This document shows positions 1 to 10,137 of a stretch of 64,000 nucleotides of DNA, piece by piece. Position 1 is the first letter of the stretch. Every line of letters begins with the position of its first letter. The DNA is taken from the NCBI RefSeq assembly GCF_000185145.2, contig NZ_GL833118.1:186001-250000 (forward strand), in the 5' to 3' direction. A program made the position numbers and the translations under genes. The notes beneath the pieces were generated by a model. It did no database searches. It saw only the letters and a list, made by a program, of their open reading frames with translations, and had not been told where the DNA came from. The stretch comes from Hoylesella oralis ATCC 33269 (GTDB lineage: Bacteria > Bacteroidota > Bacteroidia > Bacteroidales > Bacteroidaceae).

Positions 1-1
1 T

Positions 2-853
2 AAAACGCAGGTAGAGCTGGCGCAATATCGCTATATGTTGCCGCGATTGCAGCGTTTGTGGACGCACCTCGAACGCCAAGGCGGCGGCTCCGGATCGGGT
101 GGAGGCAAGGGATCGGTGGGCTTGAGGGGCCCGGGAGAGACGCAACTCGAAATGGACAGGCGGATTATTCTGCAACGGATGAGTCTGCTGAAGCGCCGCC
201 TTGAAGAAATAGACAAGCAGAAAACCACCCAAAGAAAGAACCGCGGACGCATGATCCGCGTAGCTCTGGTGGGCTACACCAATGTGGGTAAGTCTACAAT
301 CATGAACCTTTTGGCCAAGAGCGAGGTGTTTGCAGAGAACAAACTCTTTGCAACGCTCGATACTACAGTGCGCAAAGTGGTGGTGGATAACCTGCCTTTT
401 CTGCTGGCAGACACCGTGGGCTTTATCCGTAAACTGCCGACCGACTTGGTCGATTCGTTCAAATCGACGCTCGATGAGGTACGTGAAGCCGACTTACTCC
501 TACATGTCGTCGACATTTCACACCCCGACTTCGAAGAACAGATTACGGTGGTAGAGAACACACTGAAGGAACTTGGCTGCGCCGAAAAGCCGTCTATGAT
601 CGTTTTCAATAAGATAGACAACTATAAATGGGTGGAGAAAGAGGAAGACGACCTTACGCCTATGACCAAAGAAAACGTAACCTTGGACGAATTGAAGCGT
701 ACTTGGATGGCACGGCTCAATGAGAATTGCCTGTTTATTTCGGCCCGCGAGCGGCTCAACATAGACGAGTTCCGCGAGATACTTTATAAAAAGGTGCGCG
801 AATTGCACGTGCAGAAATATCCCTACAACGATTTTCTGTATCCTGTGGAATAA
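2..853 (+). CDS. hflX: GTPase HflX, C-terminal part (cut by window start)
   Basis: This is the 3' part of a ribosome-associated GTPase; the reading frame is open to the first base, so the start lies outside the window. HflX binds the 50S subunit and splits stalled or heat-damaged ribosomes. The glycine-rich linker and the family signature GPGETQLE are followed by a G domain with the P-loop GYTNVGKST, the switch/G3 DTVGF and the G4 motif NKID. The N-terminal HflX domain is mostly missing only because of the window edge. It lies 29 bp upstream of the DUF4954 gene on the same strand. The family call is very secure. Confidence 0.96.
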   Translation, partial: KTQVELAQYRYMLPRLQRLWTHLERQGGGSGSGGGKGSVGLRGPGETQLEMDRRIILQRMSLLKRRLEEIDKQKTTQRKNRGRMIRVALVGYTNVGKSTIMNLLAKSEVFAENKLFATLDTTVRKVVVDNLPFLLADTVGFIRKLPTDLVDSFKSTLDEVREADLLLHVVDISHPDFEEQITVVENTLKELGCAEKPSMIVFNKIDNYKWVEKEEDDLTPMTKENVTLDELKRTWMARLNENCLFISARERLNIDEFREILYKKVRELHVQKYPYNDFLYPVE

Positions 854-882
854 CTAATCATTACTAATCCCCCGTCCCTATT

Positions 883-2736
883 ATGGAATATAGAGCACTG
901 ACCGAAGAGGAAATACTGGTCCTCGAGAACCGCAATTGTTGGGCTGAAGCGTGGAACAACGTACATGTTGCCGACGGTTTCGAGCCGAGGTTTCTGCACC
1001 ATGTGTTGTTTTATGGCAGCGTATATCTTGGTGTTTTCGATAAAAGCATTGAGGTGAGTAAGGGCTTCATGAAGCATTCGGGCATCAATAATGCCACACT
1101 TCGCAACGTTACCATCGGCGACAATTGCCTGATAGAGAATATCGGAAACTATATGAACAACTATCGTGTGGGTAACGACTGCTATATCTCGAACGTGTGC
1201 ACCATCGAGACGACTGAGGGAGCTACCTATGGCGAAGGTAATATGATATCGGTATTGAACGAGGTGGGCGATGGTAATGTGGTGCTGTTTAAGGATCTAA
1301 ACAGCCAATTTGCTGCGTTTATGGTAAATCATTGCCATGACAAAGAATTGAAGGATGCCATCCGACGGTTGATAAACGAGGAGATTGAGTTCAATACACC
1401 GGAATGCGGCACGATTGGAGATAATGTGAAGATCGTGAATACCAAGGAAATAACCAATACGGTGGTGTACAATGAGTGCGAAATCAGTGGTGCCTCGCGC
1501 ATTAGCGACTGCACTATTCTTAGTTCGCCCAATGCAAGTGTCTATATCGGTACGGGGGTAATCTGCGAGAATACCATCATTTCAGACGGCTCGTCTATCA
1601 TCAACAGCGTGAAGATACAAGATTGCTTCGTGGGCGAGGCATGCCAACTTGCCAACGGATTTACGGCATCTGCGAGCGTATTCTTTGCCAACAGTTTCAT
1701 GTCTAACGGCGAGGCGTGTGCGGCGTTCTGCGGGCCTTTCACCGCCAGTCATCACAAGAGTTCGCTGCTCATCGGCGGTATGTTCTCGTTCTACAACGCG
1801 GGTTCGGCCACCAACTTCAGCAATCATGCCTACAAGATGGGCCCCATGCACTACGGATTCCTTGAACGTGGCACCAAAACAGCGAGTGGTGCTTACCTGT
1901 TGATGCCTGCTCATATCGGCACGTTCTCGGTATGTTTCGGCAAATTGATGCACCATCCGGATACGCGAAACCTACCTTTTTCTTATCTTATAGCGCGTGG
2001 TGACACCATGTATCTGTCGCCCGGACGCAACATAACTACCGTAGGTTTGTATCGCGACATACGCAAATGGCCTAAACGGGATGTGCGTCCGCAGGGCTCG
2101 CAAAAGAGCATTGTGAACTTTGATTGGTTGAGTCCGTTCTCCGTGGGAGAGATTCTACACGGCAAAAAGATACTGGAAGACCTGCGTAATGCATCGGGCG
2201 AGAACGTTTCTTCGTACATCTATCACGAATACGTGATTAGTGCAAACTCGCTAAAAAAAGGTATAAAGTATTATGACATAGCGCTTCGTATCTATATGGG
2301 GGCCGTTTTAAAGCGTCGTTTGCGGCTTGATCCGTCGCTGATGCCGCCGTCTAACGATGTCGGGGTAGGCGAGTGGAACGATTTGAGTGGCCTGCTGTTG
2401 CCCGAAAGTGAGGAACAGAGGGTTGTCAACGATATTAAGAACGGCGAATTGGAGTCGGTACAAGATGTGATAGGGCGTTTTGTAGAGATCGACAGGCATT
2501 ACAGGGAATACCAATGGGCGTGGACTTACAGGCTGATACTCGATTACTATGGACTTGATGAAATTACTCCGGAAGATGCTGGTAGGATACGTCTGGATTA
2601 CATAACGGCCCGTCGCGCGTGGATTGCGGAGATTACCAAGGATGCCGAAAAGGAGTATGCAATGGGAGATGTTGAGGAAGATGTGCTCAGTAACTTTATT
2701 GATAGTCTTGAACATGAGATAGATTTTGAAAACTAA
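883..2736 (+). CDS. DUF4954 family protein (left-handed beta-helix)
   Basis: The 617-residue protein resembles the Bacteroidales DUF4954 family, whose members look like hexapeptide-repeat nucleotidyl/acyltransferases. Residues about 60-330 are rich in short repeats with I/V every sixth position (for example NNATLRNVTIGDNCLIENIG), as in a left-handed parallel beta-helix. No signal peptide is seen, so it is probably cytoplasmic. A possible role in sugar-nucleotide or acyl transfer is inference from the fold only; no catalytic residue can be assigned with certainty. It starts 29 bp after hflX and ends 5 bp before the M16 peptidase gene, suggesting one transcript. Confidence 0.8.
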   Translation: MEYRALTEEEILVLENRNCWAEAWNNVHVADGFEPRFLHHVLFYGSVYLGVFDKSIEVSKGFMKHSGINNATLRNVTIGDNCLIENIGNYMNNYRVGNDCYISNVCTIETTEGATYGEGNMISVLNEVGDGNVVLFKDLNSQFAAFMVNHCHDKELKDAIRRLINEEIEFNTPECGTIGDNVKIVNTKEITNTVVYNECEISGASRISDCTILSSPNASVYIGTGVICENTIISDGSSIINSVKIQDCFVGEACQLANGFTASASVFFANSFMSNGEACAAFCGPFTASHHKSSLLIGGMFSFYNAGSATNFSNHAYKMGPMHYGFLERGTKTASGAYLLMPAHIGTFSVCFGKLMHHPDTRNLPFSYLIARGDTMYLSPGRNITTVGLYRDIRKWPKRDVRPQGSQKSIVNFDWLSPFSVGEILHGKKILEDLRNASGENVSSYIYHEYVISANSLKKGIKYYDIALRIYMGAVLKRRLRLDPSLMPPSNDVGVGEWNDLSGLLLPESEEQRVVNDIKNGELESVQDVIGRFVEIDRHYREYQWAWTYRLILDYYGLDEITPEDAGRIRLDYITARRAWIAEITKDAEKEYAMGDVEEDVLSNFIDSLEHEIDFEN

Positions 2737-2741
2737 TTGAT

Positions 2742-5651
2742 ATGATTATGAAACTGAAAGTATTGGCAACATGTTTGCTTGTTTCGCTCTTTAGCGGCGT
2801 TCAGGCAAAGACTTATGAGTACAAGACGGTGAAGGGAGATCTGATGCACACGCGCATTTACACTCTCGACAACGGCTTGAAGGTTTATCTCTCGGTAAAT
2901 AAAGAGAAACCGCGTATACAGACTTTCATCGCTGTGCGCACCGGAAGTCGCAACGATCCGGCCGAGACAACCGGACTGGCTCACTATCTCGAGCACCTTA
3001 TGTTCAAGGGAACAACGCATTTCGGCACATCCGATTTGGCCAAAGAAACACCGTATTTGGATGAAATAACCCGCAGGTATGAGAAATACCGCCTGCTCAC
3101 AGACTCGGTACAACGCCGGAAAGCCTATCACGAAATAGACAGTATCTCGCAATTGGCAGCCCGTTATAACATCCCGAACGAGTATGATAAGCTCATGACA
3201 TCTATTGGTTCCGAGGGCACGAATGCCTTTACAAGTACGGATGTTACATGCTATGTAGAGGATATACCGTCGAACGAGGTGGACAATTGGGCTAAAATAC
3301 AGGCCGAACGCTTTAGGAATATGGTCATCAGAGGCTTTCATACCGAGCTTGAAGCGGTGTATGAAGAGTACAATATAGGCCTTGCAAACGATGGAGAAAA
3401 GGAATGGGTTGCGATGAGCAAGAAGCTTTTCCCCACACATCCGTATGGTACGCAGACCACAATCGGTACGCAGGAGCATCTTAAAAATCCCTCCATCGTT
3501 AACATTAAGAACTATTTTAACCGCTATTATGTGCCGAACAACATTGCCATTTGTATGGCGGGTGACTTCAATCCCGACGAGGTAGTGGCGACAATCGATA
3601 AGTATTTCGGCGATTGGAAGCCAAGCAGCACGCTCAGCAGGCCCGAATACGCCCCACAACCCGACCTTACGGCTCCGGTAGACACCACGGTCATGGGCAT
3701 TGAAGCCGAGAATGTCATGCTCGGATGGAAGTTTAAAGGTGCGGCAGACATGCAGGCCGATACGCTTAGTGTGATTGCCGATATGCTTTCCAACGGCAAG
3801 GCAGGACTCTTCGACCTGAACCTTAACCAGCCTATGAAGGTGCTGTGGACGGGCGCTTTCTATGACGGAATGACGGATTACGGTATGTTTATTCTTGAAG
3901 GACAACCCAAACAAGGACAATCTTTGGACGATGTGCGGCAGTTGATGCTTGCAGAAATCGATAATCTGAAGCACGGAAATTTCTCCGACGATTTGCTTCC
4001 GTCGGTGGTAAACAACTTCAAACTCTCTTATTTCCAGTCGTTGCAGAACAATCGGGCACGTACTTCTAAAATGATGAATGCATTCATCAACAACGAAAAA
4101 TGGGAGGATGTGGTAACACGTCTCGACCGCATGTCGAAGATAACCAAGCAACAGATCGTGGCTTTTGCCAACAAATATCTGAACAACAACTACGTTTGTG
4201 TGTACAAACGACAGGGAGAAGACAAGACTATCAAGAAGATAGACAAGCCGCAGATTACGGCCATTCCCACGAATAGAGATAAGAGCAGCCAGTATCTCCG
4301 CGATATCAAGAACAGCCATGTGACACCCATTCAGCCGCAATTCCTCGATTATAAGCGCGATCTTTCTTTCATCAAAGCGAAAAACAACCTGCCGGTAATC
4401 TATAAAAAGAATACGGACGACGGTCTTTTCACGCTTGCCTATTACTTCGATTTCGGCTCTCAGGCCGACAATCGCTATAACTTTGCGGCGGAATACATAA
4501 ACTATCTCGGTACTAAGAATATGACTGTAGAGAAACTGAAGCAGGAGTTTTACAAGATAGCATGCAATTATAACATCAGCGTAAACGGCGATAATTTGTA
4601 TATTGTGTTGTCTGGATTGAATGAAAACATGCCGAAAGCCGTTACTTTAATGGAAGACTTGCTGAAGAATGCTAAGGTTGATCGCAAGGCGTGGGATAGT
4701 TATGTGGATATTGTTGCCAAGGCCCGTGAAGACAATAAGAAGAACCAAAACGCCAATTTCAGTGCGCTTCGCAATTATGGAATGTACGGACAGTACAACT
4801 CTAATCTCAATACGTTGAGCATAGAACAGTTGAAGAAGACCGATCCGCAGACGATGGTAGACCTAATGAAAGGCCTTACGAACTACCAGCATACCGTATT
4901 ATATTATGGTCCTTCTACCGAACAGCAGCTCCTTCAGATGCTTGCAAAGCAGCACAAGACGGCGAACAAGCTCGCTGCAGTGCCTGTAAACAAGCCCTAT
5001 ATGGAGCAGACGACACCGCGGAATGAAGTCTTGCTGGCTCCATACGATGCAAAGAACATCTATATGACAATGTATCATAACGAGAACAAACCGTGGAATG
5101 CAGAGGAAGTTCCGGTGGCTACGCTCTTCAATGAGTATTTCGGCGGCGGCATGAATACCGTTGTGTTCCAAGAACTTCGCGAGAGTCGTGGACTTGCCTA
5201 TTCCGCTTCGGCTTACTATCAGTGCACTCCACGCAAGCATCATCCCGAATATGCCACCACTTTCATTATCTCTCAAAACGATAAGATGATAGATTGTATC
5301 AAGGTGTTTAATGAAATTCTCGACACTATACCGCAAAGCGAGAGCGCTTTCCAGTTGGCTAAACAAGGATTAACCAAGCAACTTGCCAGCGGTAGAACGA
5401 CACGTTTCGGCGTTATCAACAGCTATCTTCGGGCGAAACGTATGGGTATAGATTACGATATCAACGAACGTATCTACAACGTATTGCCCAAAATAACCCT
5501 GAAAGATATCATCGAATTCGAAAAGAAGACCATGGCCGACAAGCCTTACCGATATATCATTCTCGGCGATGAGAAGAATTTAGACGTTAAAGGACTTGAG
5601 AAAATCGCCCCTATCAAGCGCGTCAGCACGGAACAGATATTCGGATATTAA
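2742..5651 (+). CDS. Exported M16 family zinc metallopeptidase
   Basis: The protein is 969 residues with a cleavable signal peptide (hydrophobic LATCLLVSLFSGVQA), so it acts in the periplasm or at the outer membrane. The inverted zinc motif HYLEH near residue 82 and downstream glutamates (EAVYEEYN region) mark the active N-terminal M16 domain. The second half (from about residue 560) has the inactive M16 fold ending in a typical ESRGLAYSA segment. Two-domain insulinase/pitrilysin-like enzymes degrade peptides inside a closed chamber. ATG codons at 2742 and 2748 are both possible starts; the second gives a more usual signal peptide. It follows the DUF4954 gene by 5 bp. Confidence 0.93.
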   Translation: MIMKLKVLATCLLVSLFSGVQAKTYEYKTVKGDLMHTRIYTLDNGLKVYLSVNKEKPRIQTFIAVRTGSRNDPAETTGLAHYLEHLMFKGTTHFGTSDLAKETPYLDEITRRYEKYRLLTDSVQRRKAYHEIDSISQLAARYNIPNEYDKLMTSIGSEGTNAFTSTDVTCYVEDIPSNEVDNWAKIQAERFRNMVIRGFHTELEAVYEEYNIGLANDGEKEWVAMSKKLFPTHPYGTQTTIGTQEHLKNPSIVNIKNYFNRYYVPNNIAICMAGDFNPDEVVATIDKYFGDWKPSSTLSRPEYAPQPDLTAPVDTTVMGIEAENVMLGWKFKGAADMQADTLSVIADMLSNGKAGLFDLNLNQPMKVLWTGAFYDGMTDYGMFILEGQPKQGQSLDDVRQLMLAEIDNLKHGNFSDDLLPSVVNNFKLSYFQSLQNNRARTSKMMNAFINNEKWEDVVTRLDRMSKITKQQIVAFANKYLNNNYVCVYKRQGEDKTIKKIDKPQITAIPTNRDKSSQYLRDIKNSHVTPIQPQFLDYKRDLSFIKAKNNLPVIYKKNTDDGLFTLAYYFDFGSQADNRYNFAAEYINYLGTKNMTVEKLKQEFYKIACNYNISVNGDNLYIVLSGLNENMPKAVTLMEDLLKNAKVDRKAWDSYVDIVAKAREDNKKNQNANFSALRNYGMYGQYNSNLNTLSIEQLKKTDPQTMVDLMKGLTNYQHTVLYYGPSTEQQLLQMLAKQHKTANKLAAVPVNKPYMEQTTPRNEVLLAPYDAKNIYMTMYHNENKPWNAEEVPVATLFNEYFGGGMNTVVFQELRESRGLAYSASAYYQCTPRKHHPEYATTFIISQNDKMIDCIKVFNEILDTIPQSESAFQLAKQGLTKQLASGRTTRFGVINSYLRAKRMGIDYDINERIYNVLPKITLKDIIEFEKKTMADKPYRYIILGDEKNLDVKGLEKIAPIKRVSTEQIFGY

Positions 5652-5655
5652 TCTC

Positions 5656-5678
5656 TCCTCCCCACGGATAGGGGAGGA
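5656..5678. other. GC-rich hairpin between M16 peptidase and fumarase genes
   Basis: Arms TCCTCCCC (5656-5663) and GGGGAGGA (5671-5678) form a perfect 8-bp stem with a 7-nt loop. It is followed by A-rich DNA rather than a T-run on the + strand. It could be a processing or pause site between the two genes; a true intrinsic terminator is less likely. Confidence 0.45.
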
Positions 5679-5695
5679 ATAAAAACAATAACATT

Positions 5696-7348
5696 ATGGC
5701 AAAAATACCAGATTTTAAGTACGCTCCTATGTTCCAGACCGGAAAGGACGATACTGAATACTACTTGCTTACCAAAGACGGCGTAAGCGTAGGCGAGTTT
5801 GAAGGCAACAAGATTCTAAAAGTAACTCCCGAAGCACTTACTCTTTTATCGCAACAAGCGTTCCATGACGTCAGTTTCTTGCTGCGCAGAACGCATAATG
5901 AGCAGGTGGCTAAGATTCTTAAAGATCCCGAAGCGTCGGAGAACGACAAGTATGTGGCACTCACATTCCTGCGTAATGCCGAAGTTGCATGCAAGGGCAA
6001 GCTCCCGTTATGTCAGGATACGGGAACGGCGATCATACACGGTGAGAAAGGTCAACAGGTATGGACGGGCTTCAATGATGAGGAAGCATTGTCGAAAGGA
6101 GTGTATAACACCTATACGCAAGATAATCTGCGATACTCGCAGAATGCCCCGCTGACGATGTACGACGAGGTGAATACGTGTTGTAACCTGCCTGCACAGA
6201 TCGATTTGGAGGCCACAGAAGGCATGGAATATCGCTTTCTGTGCGTAACAAAGGGCGGAGGTTCGGCCAACAAGAGCTATCTCTATCAGATGACAAAGGC
6301 CATTATTCAGAACCCGGGTACGCTTGTTCCCTTTCTTGTAGAGAAGATGAAGAGCCTCGGAACGGCCGCCTGCCCGCCTTACCACATCGCTTTCGTCATC
6401 GGAGGCACATCGGCCGAGAAAACCATGCTCACCGTGAAGCTGGCTTCTACGCACTATTATGATAATCTGCCTACCACGGGCGATGAGACCGGTCGTGCGT
6501 TCCGCGATGTCGAGCTCGAGAACCTGTTGCTCCAAGAGGCATACAAGATCGGTCTCGGAGCACAGTTTGGTGGCAAGTACATGGCCCACGACGTGCGCGT
6601 AATCCGTCTGCCTCGCCACGGTGCATCGTGCCCCATCGGACTCGGGGTGAGCTGTTCTGCCGACCGGAACATAAAGGCTAAGATCAATAAAGATGGCATC
6701 TGGATAGAGAAGATGGACGATAAGCCCTATGAACTCATACCTGAAGAGCTGCGAAATGCAGGAGAAGGCAACGTTGTGAAGATAGACTTAAACCGTCCGA
6801 TCAAGGAGGTATGCAAGCAACTTTCACAATATCCTGTCTCTACCCGCGTTAGTTTGAACGGCACTATTATCGTTGCACGCGACATAGCCCATGCAAAGTT
6901 GAAGGCTCGACTCGATGCCGGAGAGGATTTGCCGCAATACTTTAAAGACCATCCCATACTTTATGCCGGTCCTGCAAAGACACCCGAAGGCATGCCCTGC
7001 GGCAGTATGGGCCCGACGACCGCTAACCGTATGGATCCTTATGTAGACGAATTTCAGGATCATGGCGGCAGCCTGATTATGTTGGCTAAGGGAAACCGTA
7101 CCGATGTAGTTACCGAAGCGTGCAAGAAGCACGGCGGTTTTTATCTGGGAAGCATAGGAGGTCCTGCTGCTGTTCTGTCTATGAATTCCATCAAGAGCAT
7201 AGAGTGTGTGGAATATCCCGAACTGGGTATGGAAGCTATTTGGAAGATAGAAGTAGAAGACTTCCCTGCTTTTATCCTCGTAGACGATAAGGGCAACGAC
7301 TTCTTCAAGCAGCTCAAGCCGTGGTCGTCGGGCTGTAATCTCAAGTAA
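5696..7348 (+). CDS. fumB: Fumarate hydratase, class I (iron-sulfur)
   Basis: The 550-residue protein matches single-chain class I fumarases, which interconvert fumarate and malate with a 4Fe-4S cluster. Family landmarks are CQDTGT near residue 101, the [13 protein letters not shown] stretch in the alpha part, and [12 protein letters not shown] plus KGNRTDVV in the beta part. In anaerobic Bacteroidales it works in the reductive branch of the TCA pathway leading to succinate. No signal peptide is seen. The symbol is given by family; FumA and FumB cannot be told apart from sequence alone. A strong hairpin follows the stop codon. Confidence 0.94.
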   Translation: MAKIPDFKYAPMFQTGKDDTEYYLLTKDGVSVGEFEGNKILKVTPEALTLLSQQAFHDVSFLLRRTHNEQVAKILKDPEASENDKYVALTFLRNAEVACKGKLPLCQDTGTAIIHGEKGQQVWTGFNDEEALSKGVYNTYTQDNLRYSQNAPLTMYDEVNTCCNLPAQIDLEATEGMEYRFLCVTKGGGSANKSYLYQMTKAIIQNPGTLVPFLVEKMKSLGTAACPPYHIAFVIGGTSAEKTMLTVKLASTHYYDNLPTTGDETGRAFRDVELENLLLQEAYKIGLGAQFGGKYMAHDVRVIRLPRHGASCPIGLGVSCSADRNIKAKINKDGIWIEKMDDKPYELIPEELRNAGEGNVVKIDLNRPIKEVCKQLSQYPVSTRVSLNGTIIVARDIAHAKLKARLDAGEDLPQYFKDHPILYAGPAKTPEGMPCGSMGPTTANRMDPYVDEFQDHGGSLIMLAKGNRTDVVTEACKKHGGFYLGSIGGPAAVLSMNSIKSIECVEYPELGMEAIWKIEVEDFPAFILVDDKGNDFFKQLKPWSSGCNLK

Positions 7349-7366
7349 TTGCACCTATTTATATAT

Positions 7367-7402
7367 ATAAGGGATGGCGATCGGCCATCCCTTATTTGTT
7401 TT
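7367..7402 (+). terminator. Intrinsic terminator after fumarase
   Basis: A 12-bp stem, 7367-7378 pairing with 7384-7395 (core GGGATGGC/GCCATCCC), has a 5-nt loop and is followed by the T-rich TTGTTTTAT. It sits 18 bp after the fumarase stop. The convergent secreted-protein gene ends at 7448, so it may serve both strands. Confidence 0.85.
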
Positions 7403-7447
7403 ATATCCCTCCTGTTCCTATGTTTAGGAGAAACCATACCGCCGATA

Positions 7448-8761
7448 TTAGAAAGGTAGAATATCCCATTCGGGGGAGATATCCTCATAGTTATCAGTAT
7501 TTTTTACCGTAACTTCCTTGCCTTTTTCCATTCTTATTTCCCTGTAGTGCGTACCTTTTTCGCCCGAATGGTCTACATAGAGTGCCGAATGCAATACGAA
7601 CTCGCCGTTTCGGAATATATACTTTTGCTGCACCTGCTTGTGTTCTGTCAGTTGTTTCCAGCCGTAGATGCTGCGCTTTATTTCATAAGAAGAGGGATTA
7701 GGTATTTCGCTATACGACGGAATGCGCACATACTTGCGTTTTCGTTCATCCCATGTGTAGCATTCGTAGTAAGCAGGTGTCGCTCCCGTTCCGTTTTTAG
7801 AAATGAGCAAGTCGTTATGTCCGTCGAAAGTAACATCCTCGAACCACCCCTCTCCAAGGTCTTGTTCAGTGGGCGATACCGTATCGATAGGGCAGACGAT
7901 TGTCTGTACAAGCACTCCGTTACGATACACCTTTATGCCGTAGGTAGAGTCGTTGAGCATATAACGTTTACAACTTTGCCGTACTTCGTCTTTGCCTCGC
8001 CACCATTCGCGGCGCTCTTCATCGAGCGCATCGTCCACGGATATCGCCGCCGTATCGACATCTCCCATCGTTGCACAGTAGTTTTCCCAGCCGTTGTGCC
8101 TATATTTAGGATTGATATAGAACTCGCCTTCCCCGATATCAAGGGCATTGCTGTCGGGTATTCTGAATAATCCCCAATTGGCATTCTTACTGACTTTCGT
8201 CTTAAAAGACGTCCATTTCCCCTCGAACATATTGTTGCAATAGCCGTCAGATACTGTAATGAACAAGTCATCGAAGTGCACCGAATTGTCATACAGATAA
8301 AAATCGGTGGTCATATTTCCATAAAATCGGCCGGCTCCTTTCTGCTTGTCGTCCTCCCGCAGGTCGTATATTCCTGTCATACGGTATCTGTTCACCCGTC
8401 CGTAACGGTCATCGTTATTCTCTTCAATGTGCTTCAAACGAATTGTACCCGTAAAGTTACACACGTTTTGGCGCACCCTCGAAGCCCCTTTTACGTGGTA
8501 AAGAGTGGCGTCGGCCGTGTCTTTTTCCACGTGTTCGAAGTACATGTACAGCCGTTGGAAGTCTCGTCCGATATAACCGATATACCGATATTGATGCTGT
8601 CCGAGTATCGGCGAATAGTTGTATTTTGCCAATCGGGCGAGTTCGTTTTTTACCTTCGTTGCCGGCGTGCCGCTTGCATTGTGCGCCGATATGCCGCTGC
8701 CGAATGTACCGACAGATGCTGCCAGTAAGCATGTAAGGACAATATTTCGTATCGGTTTCAT
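7448..8761 (-). CDS. Secreted protein of unknown function
   Basis: The 437-residue protein has an N-terminal signal peptide (MKPIRNIVLTCLLAASVGTF, with an A-x-A-like site near ISAHNA). I do not recognise a characterised family with certainty. The middle and C-terminal part contains VTFDGHNDLLISKNGTGATP and an aromatic-rich strand pattern that resembles XAC2610/FG-GAP-like secreted proteins, where DGxxDLL loops bind calcium. It stands alone: convergent with fumarase and separated from the barrel gene by a long repeat-containing interval. Periplasmic or extracellular location is inferred from the signal peptide. Confidence 0.75.
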   Translation of the reverse strand: MKPIRNIVLTCLLAASVGTFGSGISAHNASGTPATKVKNELARLAKYNYSPILGQHQYRYIGYIGRDFQRLYMYFEHVEKDTADATLYHVKGASRVRQNVCNFTGTIRLKHIEENNDDRYGRVNRYRMTGIYDLREDDKQKGAGRFYGNMTTDFYLYDNSVHFDDLFITVSDGYCNNMFEGKWTSFKTKVSKNANWGLFRIPDSNALDIGEGEFYINPKYRHNGWENYCATMGDVDTAAISVDDALDEERREWWRGKDEVRQSCKRYMLNDSTYGIKVYRNGVLVQTIVCPIDTVSPTEQDLGEGWFEDVTFDGHNDLLISKNGTGATPAYYECYTWDERKRKYVRIPSYSEIPNPSSYEIKRSIYGWKQLTEHKQVQQKYIFRNGEFVLHSALYVDHSGEKGTHYREIRMEKGKEVTVKNTDNYEDISPEWDILPF

Positions 8762-9366
8762 GTTCCTATGGTTGTTAAAGGAGTAAAATATAGTAATCGA
8801 TAAGCCGTTTTCGAGTTTTCATAAATTCATTTTATAAGGCATATTCCGATATTTTTTTATAACGAAAGCATATCTGTTTTATTGTAAACCTAAAGGTAAA
8901 AAGGTAGAAAAGCAAAACGGTAAAAAGAACAGGGCGCAAAAATATTTGACACAGTCCGATGAACAAAAATCCTTAGAATATCCGTTTAAGGCGTTTAGAT
9001 TATCTATTTAAATCTCTTGGATATGCCATTTATCGGCTTTAAACCATAGGTTTACCCCGCACATCCCTCAGTTCTGTTCTTTTTACCTCTTTACCCTTTC
9101 ACCTTTCTACCGCTATTATACGTTTATTTAATATTGTTTAAATTAATTAAAAAAGATATATTGTGAAGTGCTATGTGTATCGGCCGGAGTGAATTATATG
9201 TACCTTTACACCCGATTTTTACAGTATCTATGAAAGTATCTCGATAAGAATGTAACCTCGATAGCTATGCTGTTGCGAATATGGTAAGTTGTTCGAGAAG
9301 CCATGAATGGCTTTTATTAATGACACGAACTAAAGAAGAGTATTTATTTAATATAATTTAAATCGT
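8762..9366. other. Gene-free interval upstream of the beta-barrel gene
   Basis: This 605-bp, AT-rich interval contains the left 214-bp inverted-repeat arm (8885-9098). The remaining 268 bp lead into the beta-barrel gene. A short perfect palindrome (AAGCCAT-GA-ATGGCTT, 9298-9313) followed by T residues could attenuate transcription into the gene. A near-consensus -7 element, TACCTTTA, lies near 9200. No open reading frame in it looks real. Confidence 0.6.
8885..9098 (+). repeat. Left arm of 214-bp inverted repeat (MITE-like)
   Basis: Positions 8885-9098 are the reverse complement of 10138-10351 with only three mismatches that I could find and no gap. The arm itself begins and ends with purine/pyrimidine tracts that are mutually inverted (GGTAAAAAGAACAG near 8919 and CTGTTCTTTTTACC ending at 9087). 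Each arm therefore looks like a small non-autonomous element of roughly 170 bp with its own terminal inverted repeats. Confidence 0.92.
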
Positions 9367-10089
9367 ATGAAAAAAACACTTTTTGCTACATTACTGTGCC
9401 TGTCTTCGATGAACGGAGCGGCTCAAAGTAAGGCCGGAACGTTCTCTATTATTCCTCGTTTGGGTATTAATGTAACCGATATGTCGGGTAAATTGCTGTC
9501 TACATCGATAGCTGATAATTCCATTTGGAATAGAAATAATTCCGATAGCCGAGTACGCTTTGCTGGCGGTGTAGATCTGATGTATCAGCTATCCGATATG
9601 TTTGCCGTTTCTGCCGGAGCATTCTATTCACAACAGGGATGCCGGTTCAAAGGACTATATGAATATTCTGCGGCCGATAAATCGCTGACTGCGACCGAAT
9701 TATCCCCTGCCAAACTTGATTATATTAATGTTCCGTTTATGCTGCATGGTTATGTCGTTAAAGGTTTATCCTTGAATGCAGGGGTTCAGGTGGGCTTTCT
9801 TACCAAGGTAAAATGGTCGGGAAAGCAAGTTAAAGCATTCCTTAATGAAGAACATGGTACTATTGTACTTTCAGAGCCTTCCCAAATGAGTACAATGAAT
9901 GAATTTATTATAAAGAATACAGACGCCTTTCATAAGGTGGACATATCCATCCCGTTAGGCGCATCCTATGAGTTTATGAACGTTGTTTTGGATGCCCGTT
10001 ACAATTTGGGACTTACTAAAGTTTCGAAAGGTGGCAGTTCTAAAAACCGCGTATTCATGGTTACCTTGGGTTATAAGTTCGATCTGTGA
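9367..10089 (+). CDS. Outer-membrane beta-barrel protein (PorT/OmpW-like fold)
   Basis: The 240-residue protein has a signal peptide (MKKTLFATLLCLSSMNGAAQS), alternating hydrophobic strands and a C-terminal strand ending in aromatic YKFDL. That is the pattern of a small outer-membrane beta-barrel of the porin-family/PorT-like type common in Bacteroidota. The specific role is unknown: surface antigen, adhesion or a structural barrel are all possible. It lies alone between two near-identical inverted repeats, so its orientation or copy number could vary. Base composition seems somewhat more AT-rich than the flanking housekeeping genes. Confidence 0.82.
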   Translation: MKKTLFATLLCLSSMNGAAQSKAGTFSIIPRLGINVTDMSGKLLSTSIADNSIWNRNNSDSRVRFAGGVDLMYQLSDMFAVSAGAFYSQQGCRFKGLYEYSAADKSLTATELSPAKLDYINVPFMLHGYVVKGLSLNAGVQVGFLTKVKWSGKQVKAFLNEEHGTIVLSEPSQMSTMNEFIIKNTDAFHKVDISIPLGASYEFMNVVLDARYNLGLTKVSKGGSSKNRVFMVTLGYKFDL

Positions 10090-10137
10090 TTTAAAAAGGT
10101 AAAAAAGTAGAGAAGAAAAATAAAGGCAAAGGGGTAG

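Noticed and set aside
2733..4340. 535-codon open frame on the minus strand inside the M16 peptidase gene
   Set aside because: It is antisense to a clear M16 peptidase, has low-complexity, His/Arg/Cys-rich composition and resembles no family; it is a by-product of codon bias.
5656..5678. Intrinsic terminator between M16 peptidase and fumarase
   Set aside because: The hairpin is strong but followed by A-rich DNA rather than a T-run, so I list it only as a hairpin.
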